From contig CAAEIR010000058.1 in assembly GCA_900756035.1 (NCBI GenBank), positions 1 to 8,374 on the forward strand: DNA of 8,374 nt, read 5' to 3'. The DNA is from an uncultured Anaerostipes sp. (GTDB lineage: Bacteria; Bacillota; Clostridia; Lachnospirales; Lachnospiraceae). The position numbers were made by a program, and so were the translations under genes. Positions within the stretch are counted from its first letter, which is position 1, and the number at the start of each line of letters is the position of its first letter. Positions 6,646 to 8,374 of the stretch are shown one piece after another. Below the pieces are notes generated by a model that saw only the letters and a list, made by a program, of their open reading frames with translations, searched no databases and was not told the origin of the DNA.

Positions 6646-8253
6646 ATGGGAGTAATCATTTATCCGTGTAAAATACAAGATAAATTATCAAAAATGAATT
6701 CGGAATTAGAAGCATTAATGGGGAAAATAGTTACTGCATCACGGGTCATGGAGAAAATACATACAGAGGAACTAAGTGGTATTGCATGGGGAAATACGAA
6801 AGATTACATTGCTTCCGTACATCAACCGATTTTACAATCTTATCGGTTATGGGGTGAATATCAAAAAGAGGGGAATGACGGATATCAGAATGCAGGAAGT
6901 ATGCTTCCGCAAGTGTCAGAATTAAATCAAGATATTTTAAATAATGAATTAGAACAATGGCAGGCACAACGTCAAAGGTTATACGATTTTCCTCTGGGAT
7001 CTGTGTTAAATTTCTGGGGAATCCGTTTGTGCAACCAAATGATAGAAGAAATTCAACAAAAATTAGAAGCGATTGATGAATTTTTAAATACAACACAAGA
7101 TTTATATGTTGCTGCTGAAGGTGTAATGGGAATTTTGCAACAAACGAAAATGAACATGGCGAAAATTTCTTATAATTCAGAAACCAAATGTTATGAATTA
7201 AATGGTATAGATCCTGAATGGTTCAAGTACATACAAGCTTATTCTAAATATCGGAAAAAACTAGACAAAATTCAAGAGATTTATGATAAGTTAAATCCAT
7301 TTGGAGAAAATGGGGAAATAGACTGGGAAAAAGCGGATTGGAATTTATGGGGAGGATTATTAAATAAAGTGCACATGGAAGATTTGGAAAAATTCAATCT
7401 ATCTGAAGAAGAAATAATTGCTGTCACAATGATATTAGACGAGCTTCAAGGGAATATATGGGAGTTTATAGGAGAGGCAGAGAAACGTGGTGCCAAAGTT
7501 GTTTCTTTTCTACCTTTTGGAAAAGCGGTTATTAGTATTTTACAGCACGGAGGAGAAAAAGCAATTCAGATACTTAGTAAACCGGAACTAGAATCAAAAC
7601 TCTGGAATTTTATTAATGAAAATGGAGAGATCACAAGGCTTTTAGGATTTGATTATATAGGAACTGAAAAAGATTATTATATTACCCAAAAAGGATCGCT
7701 ACAATCTAAATTTGGCTTTATGGATTTTTACGATGAAGCTGGAGCACTTTTAGGTATGGATCTTGATGATGAAATTGTTACTTTTCAGTATGGAAATCGG
7801 GAATATCGTATAGAATTATGGAAGGGAAACTATGGATTTGGTAATGCTTTTGGCGGGGAATTTGGAATTTATTATAGAGATATATCGGATGCTTTGGCAA
7901 ATCCATATGCAGAAGATAGTCAACAAAGTCGATATACGTTGTATCATTGCTTAAATGACGAAGAACAGTTTCGAACAGTGCAACTTATATATGATAAAAA
8001 TGATGATGACAAGCCTCTCCTAGAAAATGATACAAGTATATATTCAGAAAACAACGGTGAACACTTTTGGAATCTTTCAATAAAAACTGAAAAAGCATAT
8101 ACGAAAGAAGAATTGTATTCGGTACATAGGTTCTATATTGAAGACGAAGGAATGCTAGAAGCAGCGACCGATGCGTTTAAAGAAAAAGGAATTTATTGCA
8201 CTATAGAAGAGAATAATGGAGAAAAGTATTTAGAAATTATATGGGAGGGGTAA
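6646..8253 (+). CDS. LXG-domain T7SS effector with C-terminal DUF4474 domain (putative toxin)
   Basis: The product has 535 residues. Residues about 1-190 form a helical LXG-type stalk: an LSG at 43-45 followed by AWGNTKDYI and HQPIL, then long helices to about 175. This part is the T7SSb targeting domain and would bind the two small partners encoded just upstream. Residues about 190-320 are a helical linker with a hydrophobic stretch (VVSFLPFGKAVISIL, about 285-299). Residues about 327-520 match DUF4474 as I remember it: SKFGF at 354-358 with YDEAGALLGM, then RIELWKGNYG around E390/W392/K393, FGGEFGIYYRD around E405, YHCLNDEEQ with C435, and an EHFWNLSI segment with H473/W475. DUF4474 has no biochemical function that I know of. 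Conserved polar residues E390, E405, C435 and H473 are candidates for an active or binding site (inference). There is no signal peptide, as expected for a T7SS substrate. A lipoprotein gene starts 2 bases after the stop. Confidence 0.88.
   Translation: MGVIIYPCKIQDKLSKMNSELEALMGKIVTASRVMEKIHTEELSGIAWGNTKDYIASVHQPILQSYRLWGEYQKEGNDGYQNAGSMLPQVSELNQDILNNELEQWQAQRQRLYDFPLGSVLNFWGIRLCNQMIEEIQQKLEAIDEFLNTTQDLYVAAEGVMGILQQTKMNMAKISYNSETKCYELNGIDPEWFKYIQAYSKYRKKLDKIQEIYDKLNPFGENGEIDWEKADWNLWGGLLNKVHMEDLEKFNLSEEEIIAVTMILDELQGNIWEFIGEAEKRGAKVVSFLPFGKAVISILQHGGEKAIQILSKPELESKLWNFINENGEITRLLGFDYIGTEKDYYITQKGSLQSKFGFMDFYDEAGALLGMDLDDEIVTFQYGNREYRIELWKGNYGFGNAFGGEFGIYYRDISDALANPYAEDSQQSRYTLYHCLNDEEQFRTVQLIYDKNDDDKPLLENDTSIYSENNGEHFWNLSIKTEKAYTKEELYSVHRFYIEDEGMLEAATDAFKEKGIYCTIEENNGEKYLEIIWEG
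8243..8250 (+). promoter_or_regulatory. Ribosome binding site of the lipoprotein gene, inside the effector's 3' end
   Basis: GGGAGGGG ends 5 bases before the GTG at 8256 and lies in the last codons of the effector. Effector and lipoprotein are therefore likely made in step, as expected for a toxin-immunity pair. Confidence 0.7.
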
Positions 8254-8255
8254 TT

Positions 8256-8374
8256 GTGTGGAAAAAAACTATATTTTTAATAATTGTATTAATTTTATCA
8301 GTAATAACGTTAGGAGGATGTAAAATGAAAGGGTTTAACAATCAAAAAGAAGCTGAGGAATTTATTTTACAGAA
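8256..8374 (+). CDS. N-terminus of a lipoprotein, candidate immunity protein (partial)
   Basis: From a GTG at 8256 the frame stays open to the window end (39 complete codons). It begins with a lipoprotein signal peptide: WKK basic start, hydrophobic core TIFLIIVLILSVIT, and lipobox LGGC with the lipidated Cys at residue 22. The mature part begins CKMKGFNNQKEAEEFILQ; it is too short to assign a family. The two other nearby start codons (TTG 8254, GTG 8258) give an early stop or a frame without a signal peptide. It starts 2 bases after the effector stop. Membrane-anchored outward-facing immunity proteins are known for T7SSb toxins acting outside the cytoplasm (for example TipC with the lipid II phosphatase TelC). 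Immunity is inferred from position and topology only. Confidence 0.78.
   Translation, partial: MWKKTIFLIIVLILSVITLGGCKMKGFNNQKEAEEFILQ

Noticed and set aside
6746..7096. Minus-strand open frame of 116 codons inside the effector gene.
   Set aside because: It is a shadow of the LXG coding region, with no domain and no independent signals.

Overview
This window is part of a type VIIb secretion system (T7SSb, Ess/Yuk type) locus from a low-GC Gram-positive bacterium. The AT-rich composition, strong AGGAGG-type ribosome binding sites and protein families (EssB, FHA-type EssC, LXG effector, DUF4474) suggest an anaerobic Clostridia/Lachnospiraceae-like Firmicute. That placement is inference; no rRNA or other taxonomic marker is present. 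All supported genes lie on the + strand. They are tightly packed: gaps run from a 4-base overlap to about 30 bases, with no intergenic stretch over 300 bases. I see no convincing promoter or rho-independent terminator, so the window reads as an internal piece of one long operon.

Layout: (1) 1-180, the 3' end of an unidentified, very AT-rich gene. (2) 209-664, a small protein with a hydrophobic Gly/Ala segment and a PH-like (YokE/GRAM-type) tail. (3) 695-1846, EssB: cytosolic pseudokinase-like domain, one membrane helix, helical-repeat C-terminal part. (4) 1843-6009, EssC, the FtsK/SpoIIIE-type motor: one FHA-like domain, two membrane helices and three ATPase domains. (5) 6020-6274 and 6292-6618, two small helical proteins resembling the LXG-associated partners Lap1 (TIGR04197/DUF3130-like) and Lap2 (DUF3958-like). 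(6) 6646-8253, an LXG effector with a C-terminal DUF4474 domain. (7) 8256-window end, the start of a lipoprotein, the best candidate for the immunity protein.

How they work together (family knowledge plus inference): EssB and EssC form the membrane core of the secretion machine. Lap1 and Lap2 bind the LXG stalk of the effector, forming a complex that EssC recognises and exports. The C-terminal DUF4474 domain is the payload. The lipoprotein next door would sit on the outer face of the producer's membrane and block it, which points to a toxin acting outside the cytoplasm or at the cell surface. EsxA, EsaA, EssA and EsaB/YukD are not in the window; upstream sequence would be needed to find them.

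Points worth a second look: the uncharacterised LXG-DUF4474 toxin with its lipoprotein neighbour; a perfect 13-bp, 3-nt-loop hairpin inside the Lap1-like gene; an EssC that lacks the first of the two usual FHA domains yet keeps a good P-loop in its third ATPase domain; and a PH-like gene just upstream of essB.
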